A stretch of 5,317 nt of DNA from Rhizorhabdus sp. (GTDB lineage Bacteria; Pseudomonadota; Alphaproteobacteria; Sphingomonadales; Sphingomonadaceae). The notes below the pieces were generated by a model that made no database searches, was not told where the DNA came from, and saw only the letters and a list, made by a program, of their open reading frames with translations. The position numbers and the translations under genes are program-made. Below are positions 1 through 5,317 of this stretch, one piece after another (position 1 is the stretch's first letter; every line of letters starts with the position of its first letter). The stretch covers positions 1 to 5,317 of the forward strand of contig SCUQ01000361.1 in assembly GCA_004297635.1 (NCBI GenBank). Direction: 5' to 3'.

Positions 1-382
1 ACTGGTGGTCTCGGCACACCGCACGCCCGACCGACTTTATGACTATGCGAAATCGGCGGTCGGACGCGGGCTGAAGGCGATCATCGCCGGGGCGGGCGGC
101 GCGGCGCATCTGCCCGGCATGACCGCATCGATGACGCGGCTGCCGGTACTGGGCGTGCCTGTCGAATCCAAGGCTCTGAAGGGCATGGACAGCCTGTTGT
201 CGATCGTCCAGATGCCGGGCGGCGTCCCCGTCGGCACCTTCGCGATCGGCAAGCCCGGCGCGATCAACGCCGCCCTGTTCGCTGCCGCCATCCTCGCCAC
301 GACCGATCCTGCGCTGGCCGAACGGCTCGATGCATGGCGCGCAAGGCAGACCGCCGACGTCGCGGTCGAGCCGTTCGACTGA
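1..382 (+). CDS. purE: N5-carboxyaminoimidazole ribonucleotide mutase PurE (5' truncated by window edge)
   Basis: Class I PurE converts N5-CAIR to CAIR in cytoplasmic de novo purine synthesis. The reading frame is already open at base 2 (Leu, then [10 protein letters not shown]), so the gene starts upstream. About 126 residues are visible of a usual 160-170, and the N-terminal nucleotide-binding part (the family's GSxSD motif) lies outside the window. Diagnostic stretches are SAHRTP near the left edge, the glycine-rich [30 protein letters not shown], and the substrate-pocket region [14 protein letters not shown] followed by the [11 protein letters not shown] helix. Together these give a secure family assignment. 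The stop is TGA at 380-382, and purK begins 16 bp later on the same strand, the classical purEK arrangement. Presence of purK indicates the N5-CAIR mutase type rather than the class II AIR carboxylase. The GTG at base 5 is an internal valine, not a start. Confidence 0.97.
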   Translation, partial: LVVSAHRTPDRLYDYAKSAVGRGLKAIIAGAGGAAHLPGMTASMTRLPVLGVPVESKALKGMDSLLSIVQMPGGVPVGTFAIGKPGAINAALFAAAILATTDPALAERLDAWRARQTADVAVEPFD

Positions 383-398
383 CCGGCCCCGGAATCGC

Positions 399-1463
399 AT
401 GACCATGATCCAGCCCGGCGCGACGATCGGCATCATCGGCGGCGGCCAGCTCGGCCGGATGCTCAGCATGGCGGCTGCCAATCTCGGCTATCGTTCGGCG
501 ATCTACGCGCCCGAATCCAGCGGCCCCGCCGCCGATGTCTCGGCACGCTGGGTGCAGGGCAACTATGACGATGCCGATGCGCTCCAGGCCTTCGCCCAGA
601 CGGTCGACGTCGTCACCTATGAGTTCGAGAATATCCCGGTCGCGCCGCTGGAAAGCCTCCGCGTGCCGCTCGCCCCGCACCCCCGGGCGCTGGCGACCGC
701 GCAGGATCGCGCCACCGAAAAGGCTTTCGTCCAAGCGATCGGCGGCCGGCCCGCGCCCTGGGCGGTGGTGTCGAGCCGCGAGGATCTCGACGCAGCGCTG
801 AACCTGATCGGTACCCCCGCCATCCTGAAGACACGGCGCTTCGGCTATGACGGCAAGGGCCAGGCGCGGCTCAAGCAGGCCGCTGATGCCGACGAGGCGT
901 GGGCGGCGCTCGCCTGGGAGCCGGCCGTCCTCGAAGGCTTCGTCGCGTTCGAGCGTGAATTCTCGATCCTGATCGCACGCGGTAGCGACGGCGCAACCGC
1001 GATCTGGGATCCGGTGCTCAACGTCCATGAGGATGGGATCCTGGCCTTGTCGACCGTTCCCGCCGGGCTCGCCGGAGCGACCGTCGAGGCGGCAAAGGCG
1101 CTGGCGGAGAAGATCGTCACCGAACTCGACTATGTCGGCGTGCTGGCGATCGAGTTCTTCGATACCGACGAAGGCCCGGTGTTCAACGAGATGGCGCCGC
1201 GTGTCCACAATAGCGGCCACTGGACGATCGAGGGCGCCGTCACCTCGCAGTTCGAGAACCATATCCGTGCGATCTGCGGCCTGCCGCTCGGCTCCACCGC
1301 CCGCGCGGCGCCCCGGGTCGAGATGCGCAACCTGATCGGCGCGCAGGCCGGCGACTGGGACATCATCCTGTCCGATCCGGCGGCGCACCTCCACCTCTAC
1401 GGCAAGGGCCAGGCCCGCCCCGGTCGCAAGATGGGCCATGTGACGAAGCTGTTTTTCGACTAG
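399..1463 (+). CDS. purK: N5-carboxyaminoimidazole ribonucleotide synthase PurK
   Basis: PurK is an ATP-grasp enzyme that uses ATP and bicarbonate to convert AIR to N5-CAIR, the substrate of PurE encoded just upstream. The product is about 354 residues, the normal family length. The N-terminal nucleotide-fold motif is GIIGGGQLGRML (about residues 9-20), followed by VVTYEFENIP, then RATEKAF at the start of the ATP-grasp region. KTRRFGYDGKGQ is the ATP-binding loop, and FEREFSIL and the C-terminal FNEMAPRVHNSGHWTIEG carry metal and substrate contacts of the family. The C-terminal subdomain ends in GKGQARPGRKMGHV. I chose ATG 399 because GGA (391-393) sits 5 nt upstream and the conserved motif begins a few residues later. 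ATG 405 is an alternative. The frame stays open back to 330, but that would overlap purE and lacks a conserved sequence. Confidence 0.96.
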   Translation: MTMIQPGATIGIIGGGQLGRMLSMAAANLGYRSAIYAPESSGPAADVSARWVQGNYDDADALQAFAQTVDVVTYEFENIPVAPLESLRVPLAPHPRALATAQDRATEKAFVQAIGGRPAPWAVVSSREDLDAALNLIGTPAILKTRRFGYDGKGQARLKQAADADEAWAALAWEPAVLEGFVAFEREFSILIARGSDGATAIWDPVLNVHEDGILALSTVPAGLAGATVEAAKALAEKIVTELDYVGVLAIEFFDTDEGPVFNEMAPRVHNSGHWTIEGAVTSQFENHIRAICGLPLGSTARAAPRVEMRNLIGAQAGDWDIILSDPAAHLHLYGKGQARPGRKMGHVTKLFFD

Positions 1464-1478
1464 GATTTGTCCGGCGGC

Positions 1479-1498
1479 GCCGGCATCGCGATGCCGGC
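1479..1498. terminator. Perfect 20-bp GC-rich palindrome between convergent genes (possible bidirectional terminator)
   Basis: The half-site GCCGGCATCG is followed by its exact reverse complement. As RNA this can fold into an 8-bp stem with a CGCG tetraloop. It lies 15 bp after the purK stop and 6 bp beyond the stop of the minus-strand EEP gene, within a 41-bp convergent gap. Neither side has a T-run, so it is not a textbook intrinsic terminator. It may halt transcription or stabilise 3' ends in both directions, or could be a dispersed palindromic element. Confidence 0.45.
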
Positions 1499-1504
1499 CC
1501 GACC

Positions 1505-2566
1505 CTAACCCCGCGCGCCGCGCGTCGGCGCGTAATCGATGACATAGCCAAAATGATCGGACAGCGGTTCGCCGTCGGGTTCGGAACCGAAGGGCACATG
1601 CGCCTGCCGCACCGACATCGGTGTTCCGTCGGCAGTGCGGGCGAACAGCCAGTCCTTTCCCTTCCGGTTCGCGAACAGCAGATCATCCCGCGCGCGACCA
1701 TCGGCTGCCGGCGTCTCGCCAAGCGCGCGGCGTAGGCCGCCCTGGCGCGCCGACACGAAGTCGAGCCCCGCCCCGGCAAAGGCACCGAAGAAAGCACGGG
1801 CACGATCGGCATCCTTGCCGATGTTCAGGTCGCCGCCGATCAGCAGCGTCGTCCCCTGCGGCACACGCCGCTTCAGAAATTCGGCCAGCAGCGCCGCCTG
1901 CCGGCCATAGGCGCGCTGCGATCGTTCGGTGGACACGCCGGAGGCCTTGCGCGCGTTGAGGTGGGTATTGGCGACGCGCACGACACCGGGGATGCCGGGC
2001 ACGCGCAATTGTGCGAGCAGCACGCCTTTATTGGCCAGGCAGTCGAAGCCGGCACAGGCGAAATCCGGAAAGGCCATGCGTTCGACCTTGGCCACCGGAT
2101 AGTCGGACAGGATGATCAGACCGCTGCCCAGCTGCTTGGCCGTCCGCTCCCCGCGATCCCAGCGGGCTTCGTCGAGGAAGGCAAGGTCGCCTGCCGTCGG
2201 CACGGCTCCGCTGCGCGTCGTCACATCCGGGCCCATCGCGACATGCCGGTAGCCGGCCCGCCGGGCGATGTCCCCGGCCTCCGGTATGAAAGCCTCCTGC
2301 AGCAGCACGATATGCGGCTGGCGGCCCGCACGGCGCATCCCGGCGAGCCGGTCGGCGATCCGGCCCAGCGCGGCGTCGCGTCCCAGCGCGATCGGCCAGG
2401 GCAGGCCGTTGACATTATAGGTCATCACCGAAAGCGCCTGTGCCTGCTCCACGGCCGTCATCGGCGTCGGAATACCGATATCCTCGCGGGCATCTCCGCC
2501 CGCGGAAAGCGTGGCGGCCAATGCTGTGAGACCGGCGAAAAACAGCATGCGCAGGGGTATCGTCAT
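1505..2566 (-). CDS. Exported endonuclease/exonuclease/phosphatase-family hydrolase, neutral sphingomyelinase-like
   Basis: This 353-residue protein belongs to the EEP (DNase I-like) superfamily of metal-dependent phosphodiesterases. Residues 1 to about 22 form a Sec-type signal (basic Arg6, then a hydrophobic core LFFAGLTALAATL), so it probably acts in the periplasm or outside the cell. Visible superfamily motifs in order are MTYNVNG (48-54), IVLLQEAF with metal-ligand Glu91, SGLIILSDYPV (149-158), NTHLNAR with His202, GGDLNIG with Asp246/Asn248, and the terminal LSDHFGYV with Asp337/His338. All expected catalytic positions are present. FDCLANKGVLL (174-184) resembles the neutral sphingomyelinase KGV region, with Asp175 and Lys180 spaced as in the DK-switch of that group. 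The substrate could be a phospholipid head group, another phosphodiester or nucleic acid; sphingomonads contain sphingolipids, but the specificity is inference. ATG 2566 is preferred because GGGAG lies 8 nt upstream and the signal peptide begins there. The open frame continues to 2686 but would put 40 non-signal residues ahead. Confidence 0.88.
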   Translation of the reverse strand: MTIPLRMLFFAGLTALAATLSAGGDAREDIGIPTPMTAVEQAQALSVMTYNVNGLPWPIALGRDAALGRIADRLAGMRRAGRQPHIVLLQEAFIPEAGDIARRAGYRHVAMGPDVTTRSGAVPTAGDLAFLDEARWDRGERTAKQLGSGLIILSDYPVAKVERMAFPDFACAGFDCLANKGVLLAQLRVPGIPGVVRVANTHLNARKASGVSTERSQRAYGRQAALLAEFLKRRVPQGTTLLIGGDLNIGKDADRARAFFGAFAGAGLDFVSARQGGLRRALGETPAADGRARDDLLFANRKGKDWLFARTADGTPMSVRQAHVPFGSEPDGEPLSDHFGYVIDYAPTRGARG

Positions 2567-2574
2567 CGCACAGG

Positions 2575-2579
2575 CTCCC
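2575..2579 (-). promoter_or_regulatory. Ribosome binding site deciding the start of the EEP hydrolase
   Basis: On the minus strand the sequence reads GGGAG, 8 nt before ATG 2566. It is a strong Shine-Dalgarno match at ideal spacing and is the main reason to reject the longer upstream start at 2686. Confidence 0.7.
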
Positions 2580-2714
2580 GTCTCGGGACCTATGCGATGC
2601 CAACGAGTCACCGCGATTGCCATTGCGCTGCACAAAGATGAAAATTTCGGAGCGGCGGCATGACAATCGATGCGCAGGCCTGTCACATTGGCAGACTAAC
2701 ACGGCGCCTCTGTT

Positions 2715-2718
2715 GGAG
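2715..2718 (+). promoter_or_regulatory. Ribosome binding site of the propeller protein
   Basis: GGAG lies 11 nt before ATG 2730, slightly long spacing but the only purine-rich match nearby. It supports that ATG, which also directly begins a signal peptide. Confidence 0.5.
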
Positions 2719-2729
2719 CCCGCACGCCG

Positions 2730-3527
2730 ATGTCCCGTACCATCCGTCTGTTTGCGCTGTTGCTGACCATCCTGCCTGCCGCACTTACCGCACAGGCGCC
2801 TGTGGCGTTGCGCATCGCCGCCGAGGAAGCCCGCCAGGGCGCGGCATCCGATGGCACCTTCGTCTATGCGATCGATAATGACCGCATCGGCAAATACCGC
2901 ATCGCGACCGGCGAACGGGTGGCGCAATGGTCCGGCGAGCGCCGCCTGTTCCCGCATATGAACAGCTGCACCGTGGTCGGCCCCACGCTGGTCTGCGCCG
3001 CATCCAACTATCCCGACGTGCCGCAGACCAGCGCGGTCGAGATCTTCGACACCGCCACGCTCACCCATCTCCGCAGCATCAGCCTGGGGATCGGGCCGGG
3101 ATCGCTGACCGCGCTCGATCGACATGGCGGCAAATGGTGGGCGGTCTACGCCAATTATGCCGGCAAGGGCGGTGAGCCCGGCCGCGATCATCGCTACACG
3201 CTGCTCGTCCGCTATGACGATGCTTTCCGGCAGGAGCAGGCATGGACCTTCCCGGCTGCCGTCCTAGGCCGGTTCGCGCCGTTTAGCTGCTCGGGACTGG
3301 GCTGGGGTCCTGACGGTCGGCTCTATGCCACCGGCCATGACCGGCCCGAGCTATATGTGCTGGCCCTGCCCAAGGCGGGATCGGTGCTCGAACTGCTCGA
3401 CACGATCGTGATCGCCACCAACGGGCAGGCGATCGACTGGGACCCGAAAGTGCCTGGCCGCCTGTGGTCGATCGAACGAGGCCAATCGATGATGGTCGCG
3501 AACATGATCATGACGCACCGGCGTTGA
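2730..3527 (+). CDS. Exported beta-propeller-like protein of unknown function
   Basis: The product has 265 residues. Residues 1-23 form a clear signal peptide (Arg4/Arg6, hydrophobic LFALLLTILPAAL, then AQA, a likely signal peptidase I site), so the mature protein is periplasmic or secreted. The rest consists of short beta-strand-rich segments with propeller-blade character: DGTFVYAIDNDRIGKYRIATG (split here at about 41-61), SAVEIFDTATL (101-111), GPDGRLYATGHDRPELYVLAL (about 193-213), and IDWDPKVPGRLWSIER (235-250). Distinctive stretches likely to be family signatures are PHMNSC, ASNYPDVPQTS, GSLTALDRHGGKWWAVYANY and TGHDRPELYVL. The mature part has three cysteines (80, 89, 187). I see no catalytic signature. 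I recall similar secreted proteins in databases labelled 'cycloisomerase', a name I believe rests only on fold resemblance to lactonising propellers, so I do not adopt it. It is divergent from the EEP gene and convergent with the PAS gene, with 16 bp between the stops. Confidence 0.85.
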   Translation: MSRTIRLFALLLTILPAALTAQAPVALRIAAEEARQGAASDGTFVYAIDNDRIGKYRIATGERVAQWSGERRLFPHMNSCTVVGPTLVCAASNYPDVPQTSAVEIFDTATLTHLRSISLGIGPGSLTALDRHGGKWWAVYANYAGKGGEPGRDHRYTLLVRYDDAFRQEQAWTFPAAVLGRFAPFSCSGLGWGPDGRLYATGHDRPELYVLALPKAGSVLELLDTIVIATNGQAIDWDPKVPGRLWSIERGQSMMVANMIMTHRR

Positions 3528-3543
3528 GCCGGCCCCGCCGCGA

Positions 3544-4023
3544 TCAGCGATATTCGCAGGTGACGTCGCGCTTGAATCCCTGCAGGCGAACCGCCTGATA
3601 GGCGGCGCAGACGGGGGCCGCGACGATCCGCATCCAGCGGCGGCCGCCATCGGCCGGGCGCAACTCGACATCCAGCGTGAAGCCGCGACGATGGCGTATC
3701 GCATGGGCACGCAGCCGATCGAGTGCTGCACGCGACCGCTCCGCGTAGAGCGACAGCGCCTCGTCGCGGCTGACCGAGGCTCCGCGCGGAAGCCCAAACA
3801 GATCATAGACGCCCGGCGACCATGTCAGCCGGTTGTCGGCCAGGTCGCAGTCCCACGCACCCAGCGCCTGATTCGCCAACAGCCGCTCGTCGAGCGCCTG
3901 ATCGACTGCCTTGCCTGTCCAGCGGAAGTCGCCGCCCAGATCGAAACGATGGTCACGCTCGAACAGCGGCCAGCTATGTGTCAACGGCGATGGATCCGAC
4001 AATCCCGGGGCATGGCTTTGCAT
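3544..4023 (-). CDS. Stand-alone PAS-domain protein
   Basis: This is a 159-residue soluble protein without signal peptide or membrane segment. After an acidic/polar lead of about 50 residues comes one PAS fold of the PAS_3 kind. LGAWDCDLADNRLTWSPGVY (54-73) and DLFGLP (74-79) form the first strands and helix. The linker helix DEALSLYAERSRAALDRLRAHA follows. GFTLDVELRPADGGRRWMRI (114-133) and the last strand, ending LQGFKRDVT (147-155), close the fold. The protein stops four residues later, exactly where a kinase, GGDEF or HTH output domain would normally follow. It probably senses a small ligand or signals by protein contact, but ligand and partner are unknown. ATG 4023 is the default start. 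TTG 4029 in the same frame is possible and has GGA at better spacing (6 nt rather than 12). The neighbouring propeller gene converges on it, so no missing output domain lies downstream. Confidence 0.82.
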   Translation of the reverse strand: MQSHAPGLSDPSPLTHSWPLFERDHRFDLGGDFRWTGKAVDQALDERLLANQALGAWDCDLADNRLTWSPGVYDLFGLPRGASVSRDEALSLYAERSRAALDRLRAHAIRHRRGFTLDVELRPADGGRRWMRIVAAPVCAAYQAVRLQGFKRDVTCEYR

Positions 4024-4043
4024 GCTCAAAGGCTATCCGCACA

Positions 4044-4074
4044 ATCCTAACAGAGCCTGACCGCAATGCTGCAA
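4044..4074 (-). promoter_or_regulatory. Weak candidate promoter for the PAS gene
   Basis: On the minus strand TTGCAG (4069-4074) and TAGGAT (4044-4049) resemble -35 and -10 boxes, 3/6 and 4/6 matches, with a long 19-bp spacer. It sits about 20-50 bp before the PAS start, in the gap after the small-protein gene. The position is plausible but the match is poor; read-through from the M16 operon is an alternative. Confidence 0.25.
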
Positions 4075-4111
4075 ATCTTTGCTGAAAAGGGTTGGGCGCC
4101 GGGCGAGGCGA

Positions 4112-4408
4112 TCAGCCCCTCCGCACCCCGGTCATCTCGGCCTTGCCGAACACGCCCATCGTCACCGTGCCGGTCAGCCGGTCGCCGTCGATCACCGCCT
4201 TGCCGACCAGCGTCATCGGCATCGGCTTTTGCGTCGGCATCTTCCAGACCAGCCGGTCGCCTTCGATACGGCCATCGACCACCGGCAATTCGCCGATCTC
4301 GGCGACGTTGCTGCCCGTGAAGCTGTTGCCGTCGCGGACGATGGTGAAGACCGAGGCCTGGTCGCCGAAAGGCGCCTTGGTGACGCAATCCCAGATCTCG
4401 ACGCTCAT
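4112..4408 (-). CDS. Small beta-rich hypothetical protein translationally coupled to M16 peptidase
   Basis: This 98-residue protein has no signal peptide and no membrane segment. It appears to be all-beta: alternating short strands and glycine turns (FTIVRDGNSFTGSN at about 21-34, VVDGRIEGDRLVWKM at 43-57, MTLVGKAVIDGDRLTGTVTM at 65-84, then GVFGKAEMTGVRRG). The repeated pattern 'DG-x-I-x-G-D-x-L' and 'GD-x-LTG-x-V' suggests a small barrel or calycin-like sheet; this is pattern reading, not a recognised family. Its ATG (4406-4408) overlaps the stop of the M16 gene (4405-4407) as ATGA, which implies translational coupling. A weak GGTGGG lies just upstream inside the peptidase gene. There is no catalytic signature. 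It is followed by about 88 bp before the PAS gene. It could be a partner or accessory protein of the peptidase, or an unrelated operon passenger. Confidence 0.78.
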   Translation of the reverse strand: MSVEIWDCVTKAPFGDQASVFTIVRDGNSFTGSNVAEIGELPVVDGRIEGDRLVWKMPTQKPMPMTLVGKAVIDGDRLTGTVTMGVFGKAEMTGVRRG

Positions 4409-5317
4409 TGGCCCACCGCCATACGCTCGACAGGCAGGCCGATGTCCTTGAGCTGGGGCTCGACCTGGGCGGCGTCGCCGACGATGACCCAGATCAGGTT
4501 GTCGGGCCTGATCGCCGCGCGTGCCGCCTCGTCGAGCTGCTTCGCGCTCATCGCGCGATAGCGGGCGGGGAGCTGCGCATAATAATCGTCGGGACGGCGG
4601 AGCGTGTCGATCTGGACCAGCGCGCCGAGCAGGTCGTTCGACGTCTCGAACGATCCGGGCAGCGAACGGATCTGGTTGTTGATGGTGCGTTCGCGCTCCT
4701 CGTCGTCAACGCCCTTGGCGGCAAGGAATGCCTTCATGTCGCCGATCGCCGCGGCGATGGACGCCCCGGTCTTGTCGGTCTGGACCGGCGCGACGAGATA
4801 GAGCGGCATCGTCTCCCGGAGCATCGGCACCTGGGTGAAGGCGCCATAGGCCCAGCCCTTGGTCTCGCGCAGGTCCATATTGAGCCGCGACAGGAAGCTG
4901 CCGCCCAGCACTTCATTGGCGGTGATCAGGGTGATCGGATCGTCGAGGCCGCGGGTCGGCAACAGCTGCCCTGCCATGATATAGCTTTGCGGGCTTTGCG
5001 GACGATCGATCAGGACGATACGCGCGGGCCGCGCCATCCTGTCCATGGCGAAGACCTTCTCGCCCTTGGCGGTCGCGGGCTTCGCCCAACTGCCGAAGCG
5101 CGCCTCTAGCAGAGGCTTCAGCTCGTCGAGCGTGGTATCGCCGGTGACGAAGATCTTCGCATTGTCCGGCCGGATCCACGTCTGGTGGAAGGCGAGCAGG
5201 TCGGCGCGGGTCACCGCCTTGACGCCTTCCTCGGTGCCGCTGCCCGACATCGGCACGCCATAAGGGTGGAGCTTGCCATAGAGCAGGATCGGCAGGGTGC
5301 GCCGTGCGATGCCGCGC
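4405..5317 (-). CDS. M16-family (insulinase/processing-peptidase type) metallopeptidase, C-terminal part, truncated by window edge
   Basis: About 303 C-terminal residues are visible; the frame is open to the right edge, where the visible protein begins RGIARRTLPILLYGKLHPYG. Apparent starts at 5256 and 5250 are internal Val and Met. HPYG followed by DLLAFHQTWIRPDN (about 39-52), IFVTGDTTLDEL and FGSW are the classical M16 linker and start of an M16_C domain. NEVLGGSFLSRLNMDLRE and LRETKGWAYG (about 149-158) match the conserved 'LRE-x-(K/R)G-x-x-Y' segment, whose Arg and Tyr assist substrate binding in catalytic members. The zinc motif HxxEH belongs to an N-terminal domain and would lie outside the window, so catalytic competence cannot be judged. 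This could be the second half of a long fused two-unit M16 protein, or a single-unit M16B subunit. Family members of this kind are usually exported. The gene ends by overlapping the start of the 98-residue protein. Confidence 0.92.
   Translation of the reverse strand, partial: RGIARRTLPILLYGKLHPYGVPMSGSGTEEGVKAVTRADLLAFHQTWIRPDNAKIFVTGDTTLDELKPLLEARFGSWAKPATAKGEKVFAMDRMARPARIVLIDRPQSPQSYIMAGQLLPTRGLDDPITLITANEVLGGSFLSRLNMDLRETKGWAYGAFTQVPMLRETMPLYLVAPVQTDKTGASIAAAIGDMKAFLAAKGVDDEERERTINNQIRSLPGSFETSNDLLGALVQIDTLRRPDDYYAQLPARYRAMSAKQLDEAARAAIRPDNLIWVIVGDAAQVEPQLKDIGLPVERMAVGQ

Larger units (their letters stand above)
2567..2729. promoter_or_regulatory. Divergent intergenic region expected to hold both promoters
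   Basis: These 163 bp separate the start codons of two divergent genes (EEP hydrolase leftward, propeller protein rightward), so promoters for both must lie here or very near. It is locally more AT-rich around 2630-2650 (AAAGATGAAAATTT). I found no convincing -35/-10 pair. The best rightward candidate, ATGACA at 2660-2665 with TCACAT 17 bp downstream, matches the -10 consensus poorly. An inverted repeat, TGACA (2661-2665) and TGTCA (2681-2685), could be an operator or chance. Confidence 0.5.

Noticed and set aside
264..1439. Long open frame of 391 codons on the minus strand opposite purK
   Set aside because: It lies antisense to a secure full-length purK. The translation is Arg/Asp/Gly-rich and low in recognisable structure, as expected from the antisense of GC-biased codons.
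1961..2641. 226-codon plus-strand open frame over the EEP gene
   Set aside because: Shadow of the minus-strand EEP gene; its translation shows no domain, and the opposite strand carries all the catalytic motifs.
2567..2686. 40-residue N-terminal extension of the EEP protein
   Set aside because: The shorter start has a strong GGGAG site and begins directly with a signal peptide. The extension would bury the signal and use up most of the divergent promoter region.
2415..3191. 258-codon minus-strand open frame spanning the divergent gap
   Set aside because: It overlaps both the EEP gene start and the propeller gene, and its translation has no coherent motif. A real gene here would contradict two better-supported genes with signal peptides.
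3528..3543. Possible terminator between the convergent propeller and PAS genes
   Set aside because: The 16-bp GC-rich spacer has no clear hairpin and no T-run.
4080..4111. Possible terminator after the small-protein gene (CTTTT after a GC-rich run on the minus strand)
   Set aside because: I could not form a convincing stem directly before the short T-run; the GGCGCC palindrome alone is too short.
4408..5109. 233-codon plus-strand open frame opposite the M16 gene
   Set aside because: Antisense shadow of a clear peptidase sequence; Arg/Asp-rich composition with no motif.
1..5317. Search for tRNA, rRNA, riboswitch, CRISPR, insertion sequence or tandem repeats
   Set aside because: No cloverleaf, repeated array, transposase motif or terminal repeats were seen by eye; almost the whole window is occupied by protein-coding genes.

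Overview
This is an ordinary-looking stretch of a high-GC bacterial chromosome. Codon use, protein style and the purE-purK pair suggest an alphaproteobacterium, most likely of the Sphingomonadaceae or close relatives; this is inferred from protein character, not from a search. There is no RNA gene, insertion sequence, CRISPR array, prophage gene or integration scar. Genes are tightly packed; the only sizeable gaps are 163 bp (2567-2729) and about 88 bp (4024-4111).

Layout. 1-382 (+) is the 3' part of purE and 399-1463 (+) is purK: together they convert AIR to CAIR in de novo purine synthesis and are spaced as an operon. A perfect 20-bp palindrome lies between purK and the convergent next gene. 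1505-2566 (-) encodes an exported endonuclease/exonuclease/phosphatase (EEP) fold enzyme with neutral sphingomyelinase-like features. Divergent from it, 2730-3527 (+) encodes an exported protein of unknown function that looks like a beta-propeller; the two share the 163-bp gap. Convergent to that gene, 3544-4023 (-) encodes a stand-alone PAS-domain protein with no output domain. Finally, on the minus strand, an M16 (insulinase-family) metallopeptidase running off the right edge (4405-5317) is followed by a 98-residue beta-rich conserved-looking protein (4112-4408), joined by a 4-bp ATGA overlap.

How the genes relate. purE/purK are housekeeping. The EEP enzyme and the propeller protein are both exported and share an upstream region, so co-regulation or a common extracytoplasmic role is possible but unproven. 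The M16 peptidase and the small protein are almost certainly co-translated. I found no convincing evidence of a new multi-gene system. The best leads are the small protein coupled to the peptidase, the PAS-only protein, and the nSMase-like enzyme beside the uncharacterised propeller.
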